Positions 50,219-51,710 of a stretch of DNA of 51,710 bases are shown here, piece by piece. Positions within the stretch are counted from its first letter, which is position 1. Each line of letters opens with the position of its first letter. The notes under the pieces were generated by a model. The model was not told the origin of the DNA and did no database searches. It saw only the letters and a program-made list of their open reading frames with translations. The DNA comes from a virus: positions 1 through 51,710 of IMG/VR virus record IMGVR_UViG_3300036770_005865. One strand, given 5' to 3'. The position numbers and the translations under genes are program-made.

Positions 50219-50899
50219 TTATCGGACCCATCTGCGGGCCAGTTTTTCAAATTGCGGACCTTTCGGGATGATGAGCGGGAATCCTTCGCGCTCAATCTTG
50301 ATGGCGGGATTGGCAGCTTTCCAACTGTCTTTCAATTCCAAATAGTTTGCGATCCACGCCTTTACCCATGCATGCATCGCTGGCATCCATGCGGAATCAA
50401 AGCGAGCGGCGATCTTTCCACCGTTGCGCCTTCCCGTTGCGCTCCTAATGGCTTCCGGCATGTCTGACAAGACTTGTGCCGCGATTTCCTCCTGATCGGT
50501 TACGGAGCGCGTGAGGATGCCTAGCTTGCCGTCCGCAAACGCTTTGATATGAGCAACAGCGCAATAAACGTGAAGCAACTCAAGGTCGTCTGCGATAGAT
50601 TGCCAATCGTCCTCTGTTCGCGCCTTGACCATGCGAGCAGGTAGCGCGGCGGCTTCCGCCATATCGCGGGCAGGGTCCAGCCAAACCTTGGCCAGCGTCA
50701 GGGGACCGACTCCCGTTTGCGCGAGGTGATAAGAAATCGTGCCGGGTTCGTCCGGGTCGTATTTAACGCCCTTAGAATAGACGTTAGAAACTCCAGGTGT
50801 CCCGTGTTCTAAAGTCACGCCAGCAGTTACGCACGCCGCAAAGAAGCGCGGGCATTGCGTTGGGATGACATTGATGCCGCCTCCTTTTGCCTCACTCAT
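50219..50899 (-). CDS. Tail-region protein of phage B, unknown
   Basis: 226 residues, ATG at 50899, sharing one base with the tail tube stop. It begins MSEAKGGGINVIPTQCPRFFAACVTAGVTLEHG and has helical regions (DDWQSIADDLELLHVYCAVAHIKAFADG). It stands in the place of a late tail gene, but no family was recognised. Confidence 0.5.
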   Translation of the reverse strand: MSEAKGGGINVIPTQCPRFFAACVTAGVTLEHGTPGVSNVYSKGVKYDPDEPGTISYHLAQTGVGPLTLAKVWLDPARDMAEAAALPARMVKARTEDDWQSIADDLELLHVYCAVAHIKAFADGKLGILTRSVTDQEEIAAQVLSDMPEAIRSATGRRNGGKIAARFDSAWMPAMHAWVKAWIANYLELKDSWKAANPAIKIEREGFPLIIPKGPQFEKLARRWVR

Positions 50900-51279
50900 T
50901 AGGTGATATCAGGATACTTTGTGAAGTTAATCGTCGCCGTAGCGAGAGCGCCGCGCGATTGGCTGATCTCGATGTCATCCATGTAAAAGCCGCCCGTGGT
51001 GACTCCGTAGCCGCTGGTCGCATTTGCCACGGTCTCAGCCACCCCAAACGCGACACCGAGAACGGCGTCAAGGCCCGCGGTGTTGACCTCGCCGGTAATG
51101 GTGCAGGTAGACGAGACAAGGAAGTTGTGAACGAAGCCGGTGGGAGAGCCGCCCTTGTTTTCGACAAGCAGCTTTTCGTCAGTCCATCCTTGGCGGAAGT
51201 CTGAGATATTGATGGCGGTTTCGGCTGCGGCCACGCCTTTGAGGAAGTTCGACGCGGAAACGTAGGTTGGAGTTGGCAT
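50899..51279 (-). CDS. Tail tube-like protein of phage B
   Basis: 126 residues, ATG at 51279. A beta-rich protein (VENKGGSPTGFVHNFLVSSTCTITGEV; FYMDDIEISQSRGALATATINF) directly after a tail-terminator-like gene. It is shorter than most tube proteins, so it could be a small tube subunit or another tail component. The partner by position in phage A is at 12626-13312. Confidence 0.5.
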   Translation of the reverse strand: MPTPTYVSASNFLKGVAAAETAINISDFRQGWTDEKLLVENKGGSPTGFVHNFLVSSTCTITGEVNTAGLDAVLGVAFGVAETVANATSGYGVTTGGFYMDDIEISQSRGALATATINFTKYPDIT

Positions 51280-51282
51280 GGC

Positions 51283-51696
51283 TTAGATGGGTTGAATGGT
51301 TGCAACAAGTGAATAGGTAACGATGCGGTCGTTGGCATCCTCGACCGTCCGGGGCGCTCCAAGCATTTCGACGGCTTGGCCGCGCGTCATGGTAAAGGCT
51401 TTTGCGGAGTAGGCAGAAAGAGTCTCCTTGGCAGAGTCGGCGTTACCGATCATCTGCCGCATGAGTTCGCGCTGTTGCGCGTCGATGTTGCGCGTCTGAA
51501 TTTCGATTGCGACCGGGAAAATGTTGGTTCCTATTGGCTCCTCCGCGCCGCTTTCGGCCTTGATGCCAATGGATGCGCCCGATTCCTCGGCGGGTTTGCT
51601 AGACGTGCCAAGCGTGACGCCTGGGAATGCATCGCGGAACACTCGGGCGATACTATCCTCGACTCGCTCGGCAAGGTCTGGAAGGGTGTCAATCAT
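51283..51696 (-). CDS. Tail terminator-like protein of phage B
   Basis: 137 residues, ATG at 51696. N-terminal helix (MIDTLPDLAERVEDSIARVF), a strand (VAIEIQTRN) and a C-terminal strand (RIVTYSLVATIQPI) give the same layout as the phage A protein at 13346-13840. It is the first gene seen in the minus-strand tail run; the operon must begin beyond the right edge. Confidence 0.55.
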   Translation of the reverse strand: MIDTLPDLAERVEDSIARVFRDAFPGVTLGTSSKPAEESGASIGIKAESGAEEPIGTNIFPVAIEIQTRNIDAQQRELMRQMIGNADSAKETLSAYSAKAFTMTRGQAVEMLGAPRTVEDANDRIVTYSLVATIQPI

Positions 51697-51710
51697 TGGT
51701 CAGGTTCAGG

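Noticed and set aside
1-51710. CRISPR array, insertion sequence or ParA partner of the ParB-like protein
   Set aside because: No regular repeat-spacer array, no transposase and no deviant Walker ParA-type protein were seen.

Overview
The window reads as high-GC tailed-phage DNA (class Caudoviricetes, lambda-like head genes) and contains no recognisable bacterial chromosome. It most likely holds two phages. Bases 1-127 are repeated without mismatch at 42237-42363, and the sequences diverge at base 128 / 42364. If 42236 is joined to base 1, the tail-fibre gene truncated at the left edge continues in frame into the reading frame ending at 41290 (853 + 947 nt = 600 codons). The simplest reading is that 1-42236 is a complete circular temperate phage genome (phage A), and that 42364-51710 is part of a second phage (phage B) of visibly lower GC, joined through a 127-base identity that may be an assembly join or a true recombination point.

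Phage A, nearly all on the minus strand. Late operon, read right to left from the control region at 23106-23663: terminase small and large subunits, gpW-like protein, portal, S49 prohead protease, a DUF736-like protein with an SSB-type tail, scaffold, major capsid, connectors, tail tube, tail chaperone-like genes, tape measure, tail tip and fibre genes. Across the circle join it continues with the rest of the fibre, a lectin-like tail protein, small tail genes, a holin and an endolysin. The replication operon (29613 to 23664) encodes small proteins, a large ParB-like protein, a primase and an AAA helicase. A tyrosine integrase (29880-31010) lies beside an attP site carrying the 3' half of a tRNA-Pro(GGG) gene. 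The leftward early operon (36485 to 31015) carries a MarR-like regulator, a zinc-ribbon protein, a beta sliding clamp, a J-domain protein, an Xis-like protein and a second recombinase with the extra segment typical of integron integrases. A Cro/CI-like repressor is divergent from this operon across an operator-promoter region.

Phage B carries the N-terminal part of a related tail fibre, divergent from a baseplate protein, TerL, a gpW-like protein and a portal on the plus strand. These converge on a minus-strand run of tail genes that ends with a Nu1-type terminase small subunit. Three of its gene starts share a 25-nt promoter-like element.

The host is not shown directly. High GC, the tRNA-Pro(GGG) attachment site and mostly absent Shine-Dalgarno sequences fit a GC-rich Gram-negative bacterium; Verrucomicrobiota is only a weak guess. 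The observations most worth following are the integron-type integrase in a phage early operon, CACGTG-centred palindromes together with a ParB-like protein, the TTGACA box at late-gene starts, and the two-phage junction.
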